Source: Giardia muris
Lineage: Eukaryota > Fornicata > Diplomonadida > Hexamitidae
Direction of reading: 5' to 3'
Assembly: GCA_006247105.1 (NCBI GenBank)
Contig: CM016929.1
Location: 1,070,338 to 1,134,337 of the forward strand
Length of the DNA: 64,000 bases
The position numbers were made by a program, and so were the translations under genes. Below, in pieces: positions 51,883 through 62,561 of the stretch. The notes below the pieces were generated by a model. The model had not been told where the DNA came from and ran no database searches. It worked only from the letters and a program-made list of their open reading frames with translations. How positions within the stretch are numbered: position 1 is the first letter of the stretch; each line of letters begins with the position of its first letter.

Positions 51883-53778
51883 AGGGGAGGGAAGAACGCG
51901 AGAGTCCTCACGTGTACGGAAGGGACGGCATCAGGCAACTGCAAGGCGGGGAGCTGCCTCGACCTCGGGACGCTGGGGAAGGTATGCAAGGAGTGCGCGA
52001 CCACGACTCGAGCTGCTGAGTTCCCAATCGACGGGGAGTGCACCTCGACCAGTGGGAACGATTGTGTCAATGCGAACAACGGGACGTGCAGCTCGTGCGG
52101 GAATGCAGCCAACAACTTCCTCTTCTACGGGGGCTGCTACAGCACTCAGACAGCTGGAAAGGGGCAGGCTCTCTGCAAGACGGCATCGAACGGGAAGTGC
52201 TCAAAGAGGGCTGATACTGCGACGGGCATCTTCGTGAAGGGGAGCGACTCCAACCCCTCAGGCCTCTACACCTGCGACGACGAGACGAACGGGGTTCCCA
52301 ACTGCAAGACCTGCACCTCCCCCGCCGCCGACAAGCCGACCTGCACGGAGTGCGCCTCCGGGTTCGGGCCTGTCGTGGAGAGCCTCGATGCACCGACGAT
52401 CACCTCCTGTGTCAGCTGCTCATCGAACGAGAACTGCAAGAGCTGCATGCAGATCGGGACCAGCTTCGTGTGTCTCGAGTGCAATGGTACCACTCACGTC
52501 CCCGTCAACGGGAAGTGCGTCCTCAAGGACAGTGCCTCCTCCTGCACTCCTGCCTCCAACTCCGGAAAGTGCACGGCCTGCAAGGAGGGGAGCCTCTTCT
52601 TCCACGACGGCTGCTTCAGCCCCGAGAGCCTCAAGAGCCTCGGGATCTGCCTCGAGTCCTTCTCCGTTCCGGGCTGGTCCGAGGTCCTCTGCGGTAAGTG
52701 CGGGAAGGGGCTCGCCCCCGTCGACGGGAGGTGTCTGAAGGTGGAAGGGGGGAAGGCCGATTCGACCAGCTCATGCACGACGAGCCAAAATGGAACTCAG
52801 GTCGGGGTCTGCGACTCCTGTGGGTCCTCGAACACCTACTTCCTCTTCAACGGGGGGTGCTATGCCCAGTCAAAGGGGGTCGGGAACAAGCTGTGCACGG
52901 CAATGACGACTCGGACGGCAGACGGGACCTGCTCGACCTCGACTTCCATCGCCTTCCTCAAGGACACCAAGCTCTACCTCTGCGGGGATGCGACGAACGG
53001 GAAGGCGAACTGCAACACCTGCACCTACTCCACGTCTCTCTCCTGCACGTCCTGCCTCAACGGATGCATGCTCTCCAACTCCTCCTGCCTCTCCTCCTTC
53101 GATGCGGACAAGACGGGCCTCTGTGCCAGGAGCAACCAGCTTCTCGTCGGGGAGGCCCTGGTGTGCAAGGAGTGCAAGAAGGGAAGCGTTCCGATCGACG
53201 GGACGTGCCTCGAGGTCAGCTCGACCATCTCGAGGACGGCCACCAACGACGTCTGCAAGAAGGCCGACGGGACTCCTGTCGACGGGACCGCCACGAGGTG
53301 CGAGAACTGCTCGACGACCTACTTCCTCTTCGAGGGGGGCTGCTATCCCGTGACTCCGAACTCCGTCGGGAGCAAGCTGTGCTCATCGGCCTCCAATGGT
53401 CAGTGCACTACTGCTGCCAATGGCTCCCCCTTCCCCCTCTCCAGTGGCGTCTTCACCCTCTGTCCGGCCGGGTGTGGGGCATGCTCCTCCTCGACTGTCT
53501 GCACGTCCTGCGGTCTCGGGTACTACAACACGACCCCCGTCACCTCCTCCTCTGACTGCAAGGCCTGCCCCAGTGGCTGCACGACGTGCTCCGCCTCGGC
53601 CTGCATCACGTGCTGGGACGGGAGTGCCCCGACCGACGGGAAGTGCAGTGCCGTCCCCTCCTCCAGCTCCTCGGGGCTCTCTGGGGGTGCCATTGCGGGG
53701 ATCGTCATCGCCGTCCTGCTGGTGCTGGGAGGTCTCGGGGGCTTCCTCGGTTGGTGGTTCGGATGCAGGGGGAAGTGA
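51883..53778 (+). CDS. VSP unit 5 (type II), open frame without in-frame ATG
   Basis: 631 open codons after a TGA at 51880. It is a type II copy with its own variants, such as CNGTTHVPVNG, PASNSGKC, SKGVGNK and CARSNQ, most of which are shared with unit 7 rather than units 2 and 3. The junction ATG (51876) is out of frame through the same additional A. The ectodomain, membrane helix and tail are intact. No signal peptide. Confidence 0.75.
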   Translation, partial: RGGKNARVLTCTEGTASGNCKAGSCLDLGTLGKVCKECATTTRAAEFPIDGECTSTSGNDCVNANNGTCSSCGNAANNFLFYGGCYSTQTAGKGQALCKTASNGKCSKRADTATGIFVKGSDSNPSGLYTCDDETNGVPNCKTCTSPAADKPTCTECASGFGPVVESLDAPTITSCVSCSSNENCKSCMQIGTSFVCLECNGTTHVPVNGKCVLKDSASSCTPASNSGKCTACKEGSLFFHDGCFSPESLKSLGICLESFSVPGWSEVLCGKCGKGLAPVDGRCLKVEGGKADSTSSCTTSQNGTQVGVCDSCGSSNTYFLFNGGCYAQSKGVGNKLCTAMTTRTADGTCSTSTSIAFLKDTKLYLCGDATNGKANCNTCTYSTSLSCTSCLNGCMLSNSSCLSSFDADKTGLCARSNQLLVGEALVCKECKKGSVPIDGTCLEVSSTISRTATNDVCKKADGTPVDGTATRCENCSTTYFLFEGGCYPVTPNSVGSKLCSSASNGQCTTAANGSPFPLSSGVFTLCPAGCGACSSSTVCTSCGLGYYNTTPVTSSSDCKACPSGCTTCSASACITCWDGSAPTDGKCSAVPSSSSSGLSGGAIAGIVIAVLLVLGGLGGFLGWWFGCRGK

Positions 53779-53782
53779 GTGA

Positions 53783-55513
53783 ATGGTGAGGGGAGGGAAG
53801 AACGCGAGAGCCCTCTCGTGTACGGAAGGGACGGCATCAGGCAACTGCAAGGCGGGGAGCTGCCTCGACCTCGGGACACTGGGGAAGGTCTGCAAGGAGT
53901 GCGCGACCGCGAACGAGGCCTCGATCGACGGGACGTGCAGCTCGGCTATTGAGAGCAACACGTGTTCCAATGGTGTCTGCACGGCATGCGCAGGGACCTA
54001 CTTCCTCTTCTACGGGGGGTGCTACAACCAGGCCAGTGGAGGCGAGGGCGCTGCTCTCTGCAAGACGGCCACCAAAGGGCAGTGCTCAGAGAGGGCCAGC
54101 GATGCGATGGGCATCTTCGTGAAGGGGAGCAAGGATGCTCCAACCGGCCTCTACACCTGTAATGATAAGACGAACGGGGTTCCCAACTGCGCGGCCTGCA
54201 CCTCCCCCGCCACCAACAAGCCCAAGTGCAATGCGTGCAGGACGGGCTTCCTCCCGGATCAGGACAAGTCAGAATGCATCCAGTCCTCCCTCCAGCACTG
54301 CCTCCTGGTGACCGATGCTGACACCTGTCACACCTGCGAGGATGGGTACTACGTCTCCAACAAGGTCTGCGTCCCCTGCTCCTCGGGCTGTAAGGTGTGC
54401 GACTCCAGCGGCTGCTCGGAGTGCCTCGAAGGATACTACTCCACTGGCACTCCTATCACCTGCACGAAGTGTTCTGTCGAGAACTGCAGGACATGCACAG
54501 CCGATGGATGTACCGCCTGCCTCGACGGATATGCGAAGACAGGAACGGGGACCAATACAAAGTGCATCCCGGTCGGAGGAGCGGACGTCAAGGACCCCCA
54601 CTGCTCGACCGCCTCGGCTCTCGCTCTGAACGGGACCTTTGCGATCTGCAAGGAGTGCCAAGCAGGCTTCGTCCCCGTGGACGGCGTCTGCCAGTCGAGC
54701 ACCACTGCCCCCGCCAGCAACGTCTGCACCTCCAATGGCAACAAGTGCGCCTCCTGCAAGAACGGCTTCATGCTCTACGAGGGCGGGTGCTACTCCTCCT
54801 CCAGAGCCGCCTCCCTCGGGATCTGTGCCTCGTCCTTCCTCGTCGGAGACCAGCGGGCCTGCTCCAAGTGTAAGGCCGGGACCGTCCCGATCGATGGGGC
54901 GTGTGTCGAGGTCGGGTCGGCTCTCTCGAGGGCGAACATCGAAGATGTCTGCAAGAAGAGTGACGACAGCCCCGTCGACGCCTCCTCGACGTCCTGCGAC
55001 AAGTGCGGGACGAATGGAGGAACAAACTACTTCCTCCTCAACGGGGGCTGCTACCCCGCAGGAACAAGCAATGCGGGCTCCCTTGGGAACAAGATCTGCT
55101 CAACGGCCGCCAATGGGGCCTGCATCCAGACGGCCCAGGACAGCCCCTTCCTCCTCGAGGGGACCCAGCTTGTCTCCTGCTCCTCAAAGATGTCAGGATG
55201 CGTGGCGTGCAGCGATGCCTCGACCTGCTCGAAGTGCGGGGTCGGGTATGTGGAGACGCCCTCCAGCAACGCCTGCACTCCCTGCTCCGTCGAGAACTGC
55301 GCCTCGTGCTCCGATGCCGCCACCTGCACGACCTGCCTCGACGGGTCCGCCCCCGCCGCCACCGACCCGAAGTGCAAGGCCCTCGAGGCTTCCGGCTCCA
55401 GCTCCTCGGGGCTCTCGGGGGGTGCCATTGCGGGGATCGTCATCGCCGTCCTGCTGGTGCTGGGAGGTCTCGGGGGCTTCCTCGGTTGGTGGTTCGGATG
55501 CAGGGGGAAGTGA
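53783..55513 (+). CDS. VSP unit 6 (type I) with in-frame junction ATG
   Basis: 576 residues. The junction ATG is in frame (MVRGGKNARALSCTEG) because the leader has one A fewer than in the silent copies. The protein is close to unit 1 over its central and C-terminal parts and very close to unit 9. Differences from unit 9 include CNDKTNG, AACTSPA and CKVCDSS. The CXXC and GGCY motifs, membrane helix and CRGK tail are complete. The N-terminus has no hydrophobic segment, so secretion is doubtful even though the frame is intact. Confidence 0.85.
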   Translation: MVRGGKNARALSCTEGTASGNCKAGSCLDLGTLGKVCKECATANEASIDGTCSSAIESNTCSNGVCTACAGTYFLFYGGCYNQASGGEGAALCKTATKGQCSERASDAMGIFVKGSKDAPTGLYTCNDKTNGVPNCAACTSPATNKPKCNACRTGFLPDQDKSECIQSSLQHCLLVTDADTCHTCEDGYYVSNKVCVPCSSGCKVCDSSGCSECLEGYYSTGTPITCTKCSVENCRTCTADGCTACLDGYAKTGTGTNTKCIPVGGADVKDPHCSTASALALNGTFAICKECQAGFVPVDGVCQSSTTAPASNVCTSNGNKCASCKNGFMLYEGGCYSSSRAASLGICASSFLVGDQRACSKCKAGTVPIDGACVEVGSALSRANIEDVCKKSDDSPVDASSTSCDKCGTNGGTNYFLLNGGCYPAGTSNAGSLGNKICSTAANGACIQTAQDSPFLLEGTQLVSCSSKMSGCVACSDASTCSKCGVGYVETPSSNACTPCSVENCASCSDAATCTTCLDGSAPAATDPKCKALEASGSSSSGLSGGAIAGIVIAVLLVLGGLGGFLGWWFGCRGK

Positions 55514-55517
55514 GTGA

Positions 55518-57404
55518 ATGGTGAGGGGAGGGAAGAACGCGAGAGCCCTCTCGTGTACGGAAGGGACGGCATCAGGCAACTGCAAGGCGGGGAGCTGCCT
55601 CGACCTCGGGACGCTGGGGAAGGTCTGCAAGGAGTGCGCGACCACGACCGAGGCCTCGATCGACGGGACGTGCAGCTCGACCGTCGGGAGCAACACGTGT
55701 TCCAATGGTGTCTGCACGGCATGCGACACGTCCGGGACGAAGTTTCTCTTCTACGGGGGGTGCTATGACCAGGGGTCTGTCGACAAGGGCGCTGCTCTCT
55801 GCTCGGCGGCATCGAACGGGAAGTGCTCAAAGAGGGCTGATACTGCGACGGGCATCTTCGTGAAGGGGAGCGACTCCAACCCCTCAGGCCTCTACACCTG
55901 TGATGATAAGACGAACGGGGTTCCCAACTGCAAGACCTGCACCTCCCCCGCCGCCGACAAGCCGACCTGCACGGAGTGCGCCTCCGGGTTCGGGCCTGTC
56001 GTGGAGAGCCTCGATGCACCGACGATCACCTCCTGTGTCAGCTGCTCATCGAACGAGAACTGCAAGAGCTGCATGCAGATCGGGACCAGCTTCGTGTGTC
56101 TCGAGTGCAATGGTACCACTCACGTCCCCGTCAACGGGAAGTGCGTCCCCAAGGACAGTGCCTCCTCCTGCACTCCTGCCTCCAACTCCGGAAAGTGCAC
56201 GGCCTGCAAGGAGGGGAGCCTCTTCTTCCACGACGGCTGCTTCAGCCCCGAGAGCCTCAAGAGCCTCGGGATCTGCCTCGAGTCCTTCTCCGTCCCGGGC
56301 TGGTCCGAGGTCCTCTGCGGTAAGTGCGGGAAGGGGCTCGCCCCCGTCGACGGGAGGTGTCTGAAGGTGGAAGGGGGGAAGGCCGATTCGACCAGCTCAT
56401 GCACGACGAGCCAAAATGGAACTCAGGTCGGGGTCTGCGACTCCTGTGGGTCCTCGAACACCTACTTCCTCTTCAACGGGGGGTGCTATGCCCAGTCAAA
56501 GGGGGTCGGGAACAAGCTGTGCACGGCAATGACGACTCGGACGGCAGACGGGACCTGCTCGACCCCGACCTCCATCGCCTTCCTCAAGGACACCAAGCTC
56601 TACCTCTGCGGGGATGCGACGAACGGGAAGGCGAACTGCAACACCTGCACCTACTCCACGTCCCTCTCCTGCACGTCCTGCCTCAACGGATGCATGCTCT
56701 CCAACTCCTCCTGCCTCTCCTCCTTCGATGCGGACAAGACGGGCCTCTGTGCCAGGAGCAACCAGCTTCTCGTCGGGGAGGCCCTGGTGTGCAAGGAGTG
56801 CAAGAAGGGAAGCGTTCCGATCGACGGGACGTGCCTCGAGGTCAGCTCGACCATCTCGAGGACGACCACCAACGACGTCTGCAAGAAGGCCGACGGGACT
56901 CCTGTCGACGGGACCGCCACGAGGTGCGAGAACTGCTCGACGAACTACTTCCTCTTCGAGGGGGGCTGCTACCCCGTGACTCCGAACTCCGTCGGGAGCA
57001 AGCTGTGTCAAACGGCCTCCAATGGTCAGTGCACTACTGCTGCCAGTGGCTCCCCCTTCCCCCTCTCCAATGGCGTCTTCACCCTCTGTCCGGCCGGGTG
57101 TGGGGCATGCTCCTCCTCGACTGTCTGCACGTCCTGCGGTCTCGGGTACTACAACACGACCCCCGTCACCTCCTCCTCTGACTGCACGGCCTGCCCCAGT
57201 GGCTGCACGACGTGCTCCGCCTCGGCCTGCATCACGTGCTGGGACGGGAGTGCCCCGACCGACGGGAAGTGCAGTGCCGTCCCCTCCTCCAGCTCCTCGG
57301 GGCTCTCTGGGGGTGCCATTGCGGGGATCGTCATCGCCGTCCTGCTGGTGCTGGGAGGCCTCGGGGGCTTCCTCGGTTGGTGGTTCGGATGCAGGGGGAA
57401 GTGA
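55518..57404 (+). CDS. VSP unit 7 (type I/II mosaic) with in-frame ATG
   Basis: 628 residues. The first ~60 codons match type I (MVRGGKNARALSC... EASIDGTCSS), including the in-frame ATG. There follows a stretch seen in no other unit (CDTSGTKFLFYGGCYDQGSVDKG), and then, from about residue 85 on, a body of type II closest to unit 5. It thus looks like a type II cassette joined to a type I leader. The ectodomain, helix and tail are complete. No signal peptide. Confidence 0.85.
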   Translation: MVRGGKNARALSCTEGTASGNCKAGSCLDLGTLGKVCKECATTTEASIDGTCSSTVGSNTCSNGVCTACDTSGTKFLFYGGCYDQGSVDKGAALCSAASNGKCSKRADTATGIFVKGSDSNPSGLYTCDDKTNGVPNCKTCTSPAADKPTCTECASGFGPVVESLDAPTITSCVSCSSNENCKSCMQIGTSFVCLECNGTTHVPVNGKCVPKDSASSCTPASNSGKCTACKEGSLFFHDGCFSPESLKSLGICLESFSVPGWSEVLCGKCGKGLAPVDGRCLKVEGGKADSTSSCTTSQNGTQVGVCDSCGSSNTYFLFNGGCYAQSKGVGNKLCTAMTTRTADGTCSTPTSIAFLKDTKLYLCGDATNGKANCNTCTYSTSLSCTSCLNGCMLSNSSCLSSFDADKTGLCARSNQLLVGEALVCKECKKGSVPIDGTCLEVSSTISRTTTNDVCKKADGTPVDGTATRCENCSTNYFLFEGGCYPVTPNSVGSKLCQTASNGQCTTAASGSPFPLSNGVFTLCPAGCGACSSSTVCTSCGLGYYNTTPVTSSSDCTACPSGCTTCSASACITCWDGSAPTDGKCSAVPSSSSSGLSGGAIAGIVIAVLLVLGGLGGFLGWWFGCRGK

Positions 57405-57429
57405 GTGAATGGTGAAGGGGGGAGGATGA

Positions 57430-58917
57430 GACGGGGGTGGTTCGACCTTCACCATCCCGGGGGTTGAGGGAGAGTTCTGCAAGAAGTGCAGTGACACGAA
57501 CCAGGCCCCGATCGATGGGGCTTGTGCAGCGAATCCGACTACCACTGTCACGGGTGCTACTTGTGCTGATGGTGCCTGCACAGGATGTGGAACGGGGAAC
57601 TACTTCCTGTTCAACGGGGGCTGTTATGACCAGACACAGGGGGTTGGGAACAAGCTGTGCTCCGCCCTCCAGGATACAAAGAACGGAACCTGCAAGACGG
57701 CTCCAACTACCGATGCCATCACCTTCGTCAAGGACAGCAACCTCTACCTCTGTAGCGATGCGACGAACGGGGAACCGGGCTGCAGCACCTGCACCTACGA
57801 CTCGACTAAAACACCCGCCTTCAACTGCACCTCGTGCCTCGAGGGCTTCTACCCCAACACCACCACCAGTCCCGTCAACTGCACGGCCTGCACCGTCCAG
57901 AACTGCAAGACGTGCTCCTCCTCCGCCTGCTCCGAGTGCGCTTCCGGGTTCGGGCCCGTCTACGACTCATCCCTCGTCATCACGAACTGCACCTCCTGCC
58001 CCGCAGACTGCACCGAGTGCGCCGACCAGGGCTTCTCGACCATCTGCGAGAAGTGCGGAATAGATAAGGTCCCCATCGACGGGAACTGCTCCACGAACTC
58101 GAACGTCTGCACGACTCCATCACCCCCAGACGGGACCTGCTCGTCCTGCAAGAACGGGTTCCTCTTCTACCAGGGCGGGTGTCTCTCCCCCCAGAAGGCG
58201 GCGGACCTCAAGGTCTGTGCCCTGGGAAGCCAGCTCCTCGTCGGGAACACGACCGTCTGTACCGAGTGCAAGGGGGGCTTCGTCCCGATCGACGGGGAGT
58301 GTCTTCCGATCAAGCAGATCAACACGGGGACGACGAGGGCAGGTCAGGACATCTGCCTCGACGAGAAGGGGAACAAGGTCTCGAACACCGCCACGAAGTG
58401 CGGGGCCTGCATCAATACGACAGTCAACACCAACAACTACTTCCTCTTCAACGGGGGCTGCTACCCCATCCCGGCCGCGGGGTCTTCCTCCTCTTCCTCC
58501 GTCGGGAGCCTCCTCTGCTCATCGGCCTCCAACGGGAAGTGCACCGCCGCCCCGACCAGCGGGGGCCCCTTCCTCGTGGACGCGAACGGGACCTTCACCC
58601 CCTGTCCGGCCGGCTGTGGGGTCTGCACCTCCTCGAACGGAGCCACCACCTGCACGTCCTGCGGCCTGGGGTACTTCGGAACCGCCCCCAACTGCACCGC
58701 ATGTCCGACCGGCTGCACGGTCTGCACGAAGGACGCCTGCACGACCTGTTGGAATGGAAACAGCCCCGACACCAGTGGGACCTGCCCCTCTCCCCCCTCC
58801 TCCAGTTCTTCGGGGCTCTCGGGGGGTGCCATTGCGGGGATCGTCATTGCCGTCCTGCTGGTCCTGGGAGGTCTCGGGGGCTTCCTCGGTTGGTGGTTCG
58901 GATGCAGGGGGAAGTGA
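57430..58917 (+). CDS. VSP unit 8 (type III), open frame without in-frame ATG
   Basis: 495 open codons, almost identical to unit 4. Visible differences include TQGVGNK for TKAPGNK and, near the end, ACPTGCTVC and NGNSPDTSG. The leader is the same, closed by a TGA at 57427, with ATGs at 57409 and 57426 that are out of frame. The shared membrane helix and CRGK tail are present. No signal peptide. Confidence 0.7.
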   Translation, partial: DGGGSTFTIPGVEGEFCKKCSDTNQAPIDGACAANPTTTVTGATCADGACTGCGTGNYFLFNGGCYDQTQGVGNKLCSALQDTKNGTCKTAPTTDAITFVKDSNLYLCSDATNGEPGCSTCTYDSTKTPAFNCTSCLEGFYPNTTTSPVNCTACTVQNCKTCSSSACSECASGFGPVYDSSLVITNCTSCPADCTECADQGFSTICEKCGIDKVPIDGNCSTNSNVCTTPSPPDGTCSSCKNGFLFYQGGCLSPQKAADLKVCALGSQLLVGNTTVCTECKGGFVPIDGECLPIKQINTGTTRAGQDICLDEKGNKVSNTATKCGACINTTVNTNNYFLFNGGCYPIPAAGSSSSSSVGSLLCSSASNGKCTAAPTSGGPFLVDANGTFTPCPAGCGVCTSSNGATTCTSCGLGYFGTAPNCTACPTGCTVCTKDACTTCWNGNSPDTSGTCPSPPSSSSSGLSGGAIAGIVIAVLLVLGGLGGFLGWWFGCRGK

Positions 58918-58921
58918 GTGA

Positions 58922-60652
58922 ATGGTGAGGGGAGGGAAGAACGCGAGAGCCCTCTCGTGTACGGAAGGGACGGCATCAGGCAACTGCAAGGCGGGGAGCT
59001 GCCTCGACCTCGGGACACTGGGGAAGGTCTGCAAGGAGTGCGCGACCGCGAACGAGGCCTCGATCGACGGGACGTGCAGCTCGGCTATTGAGAGCAACAC
59101 GTGTTCCAATGGTGTCTGCACGGCATGCGCAGGGACCTACTTCCTCTTCTACGGGGGGTGCTACAACCAGGCCAGTGGAGGCGAGGGCGCTGCTCTCTGC
59201 AAGACGGCCACCAAAGGGCAGTGCTCAGAGAGGGCCAGCGATGCGATGGGCATCTTCGTGAAGGGGAGCAAGGATGCTCCAACCGGCCTCTACACCTGTG
59301 ATGATAAGACGAACGGGGTTCCCAACTGCGTGGCCTGTGACTCCCCCGCCACCAACAAGCCCAAGTGCAATGCGTGCAGGACGGGCTTCCTCCCGGATCA
59401 GGACAAGTCAGAATGCATCCAGTCCTCCCTCCAGCACTGCCTCCTGGTGACCGATGCTGACACCTGTCACACCTGCGAGGATGGGTACTACGTCTCCAAC
59501 AAGGTCTGCGTCCCCTGCTCCTCGGGCTGCAAGACGTGCGACTCCAGCGGCTGCTCGGAGTGCCTCGAAGGATACTACTCCACTGGCACTCCTATCACCT
59601 GCACGAAGTGTTCTGTCGAGAACTGCAGGACATGCACAGCCGATGGATGTACCGCCTGCCTCGACGGATATGCGAAGACAGGAACGGGGACCAATACAAA
59701 GTGCATCCCGGTCGGAGGAGCGGACGTCAAGGACCCCCACTGCTCGACCGCCTCGGCTCTCGCTCTGAACGGGACCTTTGCGATCTGCAAGGAGTGCCAA
59801 GCAGGCTTCGTCCCCGTGGACGGCGTCTGCCAGTCGAGCACCACTGCCCCCGCCAGCAACATCTGCACCTCCAATGGCAACAAGTGCGCCTCCTGCAAGA
59901 ACGGCTTCATGCTCTACGAGGGCGGGTGCTACTCCTCCTCCAGAGCTGCCTCCCTCGGGATCTGCGCCTCGTCCTTCCTCGTCGGAGACCAGCGGGCCTG
60001 CTCCAAGTGTAAGGCCGGGACCGTCCCGATCGATGGGGCGTGTGTCGAGGTCGGGTCGGCTCTCTCGAGGGCGAACATCGAAGATGTCTGCAAGAAGAGT
60101 GACGACAGCCCCGTCGACGCCTCCTCGACGTCCTGCGACAAGTGCGGGACGAATGGAGGAACAAACTACTTCCTCCTCAACGGGGGCTGCTACCCCGCAG
60201 GAACAAGCAATGCGGGCTCCCTTGGGAACAAGATCTGCTCAACGGCCGCCAATGGGGCCTGCATCCAGACGGCCCAGGACAGCCCCTTCCTCCTCGAGGG
60301 GACCCAGCTTGTCTCCTGCTCCTCAAAGATGTCAGGATGCGTGGCGTGCAGCGATGCCTCGACCTGCTCGAAGTGCGGGGTCGGGTATGTGGAGACGCCC
60401 TCCAGCAACGCCTGCACTCCCTGCTCCGTCGAGAACTGCGCCTCGTGCTCCGATGCCGCCACCTGCACGACCTGCCTCGACGGGTCCGCCCCCGCCGCCA
60501 CCGACCCGAAGTGCAAGGCCCTCGAGGCTTCCGGCTCCAGCTCCTCGGGGCTCTCGGGGGGTGCCATTGCGGGGATCGTCATCGCCGTCCTGCTGGTGCT
60601 GGGAGGTCTCGGGGGCTTCCTCGGTTGGTGGTTCGGATGCAGGGGGAAGTGA
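58922..60652 (+). CDS. VSP unit 9 (type I) with in-frame junction ATG
   Basis: 576 residues, nearly identical to unit 6 at 5139 bases distance. Its middle matches unit 1 at some of the sites where unit 6 differs (VACDSPA, CKTCDSS), so the three copies look reshuffled. The ATG at 58922 is in frame. CXXC and GGCY motifs, membrane helix and CRGK tail are intact; there is no signal peptide. Confidence 0.85.
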   Translation: MVRGGKNARALSCTEGTASGNCKAGSCLDLGTLGKVCKECATANEASIDGTCSSAIESNTCSNGVCTACAGTYFLFYGGCYNQASGGEGAALCKTATKGQCSERASDAMGIFVKGSKDAPTGLYTCDDKTNGVPNCVACDSPATNKPKCNACRTGFLPDQDKSECIQSSLQHCLLVTDADTCHTCEDGYYVSNKVCVPCSSGCKTCDSSGCSECLEGYYSTGTPITCTKCSVENCRTCTADGCTACLDGYAKTGTGTNTKCIPVGGADVKDPHCSTASALALNGTFAICKECQAGFVPVDGVCQSSTTAPASNICTSNGNKCASCKNGFMLYEGGCYSSSRAASLGICASSFLVGDQRACSKCKAGTVPIDGACVEVGSALSRANIEDVCKKSDDSPVDASSTSCDKCGTNGGTNYFLLNGGCYPAGTSNAGSLGNKICSTAANGACIQTAQDSPFLLEGTQLVSCSSKMSGCVACSDASTCSKCGVGYVETPSSNACTPCSVENCASCSDAATCTTCLDGSAPAATDPKCKALEASGSSSSGLSGGAIAGIVIAVLLVLGGLGGFLGWWFGCRGK

Positions 60653-60663
60653 GTGAATGGTGA

Positions 60664-62550
60664 AGGGGAGGGAAGAACGCGAGGGCCCTCTCGTGCACGG
60701 AAGGGACGGCATCAGGCGACTGCAAGGCGGGGAGCTGCCTCGACCTCGGGACGCTGGGGAAGGTATGCAAGGAGTGCGCGACCACGACTCGAGCTGCTGA
60801 GTTCCCAATCGACGGGGAGTGCACCTCGACCAGTGGGAACGATTGTGTCAATGCGAACAACGGGACGTGCAGCTCGTGCGGGAATGCAGCCAACAACTTC
60901 CTCTTCTACGGGGGCTGCTACAGCACTCAGACAGCTGGAAAGGGGCAGGCTCTCTGCAAGACGGCATCGAACGGGAAGTGCTCAGAGAGGGCTGATACTG
61001 CGACGGGCATCTTCGTGAAGGGGAGCGACTCCAACCCCTCAGGCCTCTACACCTGTGATGATAAGACGAACGGGGTTCCCAACTGCAAGACCTGCACCTC
61101 CCCCGCCGCCGACAAGCCGACCTGCACGGAGTGCGCCTCCGGGTTCGGGCCTGTCGTGGAGAGCCTCGATGCACCGACGATCACCTCCTGCGTCAGCTGC
61201 TCATCGGACGAGAACTGCAAGAGCTGCATGAAGATCGGGACCAGCTTCGTGTGTCTCGAGTGCAAGGATGCCACTCACGTCCCCGTCAACGGGAAGTGCG
61301 TCCTCAAGGACAGTGCCTCCTCCTGCACCCCTGCCTCCAATGCCGGGAAGTGCACGGCCTGCAAGGAGGGGAGCCTCTTCTTCCACGACGGCTGCTTCAG
61401 CCCGAGAGCCTCAAGAGCCTCGGGATCTGCCTCGAGTCCTTCTCCGTCCCGGGCTGGTCCGAGGTCCTCTGCGGTAAGTGCGGGAAGGGGCTCGCCCCCG
61501 TCGACGGGAGGTGTCTGAAGGTGGAAGGGGGGAAGGCCGATTCGACCAGCTCATGCACGACGAGCCAAAATGGAACTCAGGTCGGGGTCTGCGACTCCTG
61601 TGGGTCCTCGAACACCTACTTCCTCTTCAACGGGGGTGCTATGCCCAGTCAAAGGAGCCCGGGAACAAGCTGTGCACGGCAATGACGACTCGGACGGCAG
61701 ACGGGACCTGCTCGACCCCGACCTCCATCGCCTTCCTCAAGGACACCAAGCTCTACCTCTGCGGGATGCGACGAACGGGAAGGCGAACTGCAACACCTGC
61801 ACCTACTCCACGTCCCTCTCCTGCACGTCCTGCCTCAACGGATGCATGCTCTCCAACTCCTCCTGCCTCTCCTCCTTCGATGCGGACAAGACGGGCCTCT
61901 GTGCCACAGCAACCAGCTTCTCGTCGGGGAGGCCCTGGTGTGCAAGGAGTGCAAGAAGGAAGTGTTCCGATCGACGGGACGTGCCTCGAGGTCAGCTCGA
62001 CCATCTCGAGGACGACCACCAACGACGTCTGCATGAAGGCCGACGGGAAGACTCCTGTCGACGGGACCGCCACGAGGTGCGAGAACTGCTCGACGACCTA
62101 CTTCCTCTTCGAGGGGGGCTGCTATCCCGTGACTCCGAACTCCGTCGGGAGCAAGCTGTGTCAAACGGCCTCCAATGGTCAGTGCACTACTGCTGCCAAT
62201 GGCTCCCCCTTCCCCTCTCCAGTGGCGTCTTCACCCTCTGTCCGGCCGGGTGTGGGCATGCTCCTCCTCGACTGTCTGCACGTCCTGCGGTCTCGGGTAC
62301 TACAACACGACCCCGTCACCTCCTCCTCTGACTGCAAGGCCTGCCCCAGTGGCTGCACGACGTGCTCCGCCTCGGCCTGCATCACGTGCTGGGACGGGAG
62401 TGCCCCGACCGACGGGAAGTGCAGTGCCGTCCCTCCTCCAGCTCCTCGGGCTCTCGGGGGTGCCATTGCGGGAATCGTCATTGCCGTCCTGCTGGTCCTG
62501 GGAGGCCTCGGGGCTTCCTCGGTTGGTGGTTCGGATGTAGGGGGAAGTGA
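60664..62550 (+). pseudogene. VSP unit 10 (type II), multiple single-base deletions
   Basis: A type II copy most like unit 3 (CMKADGKTP) with SSDENCKSCMKIG variants. The junction ATG (60657) is out of frame as in units 2, 3 and 5. The frame is intact until about 61400 and then breaks repeatedly through single-base losses, mostly in G or C runs. They fall near 61402, 61636, 61765, 61905, 61958, 62213, 62254, 62312, 62433, 62449, 62457 and 62512. The tail reads GCRGK-like sequence with one base change (gatgta). Because nearly every loss is a single base in a run, I read these as probable consensus errors over an otherwise ordinary silent unit. Confidence 0.6.
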
Positions 62551-62561
62551 GTGAATGGTGA

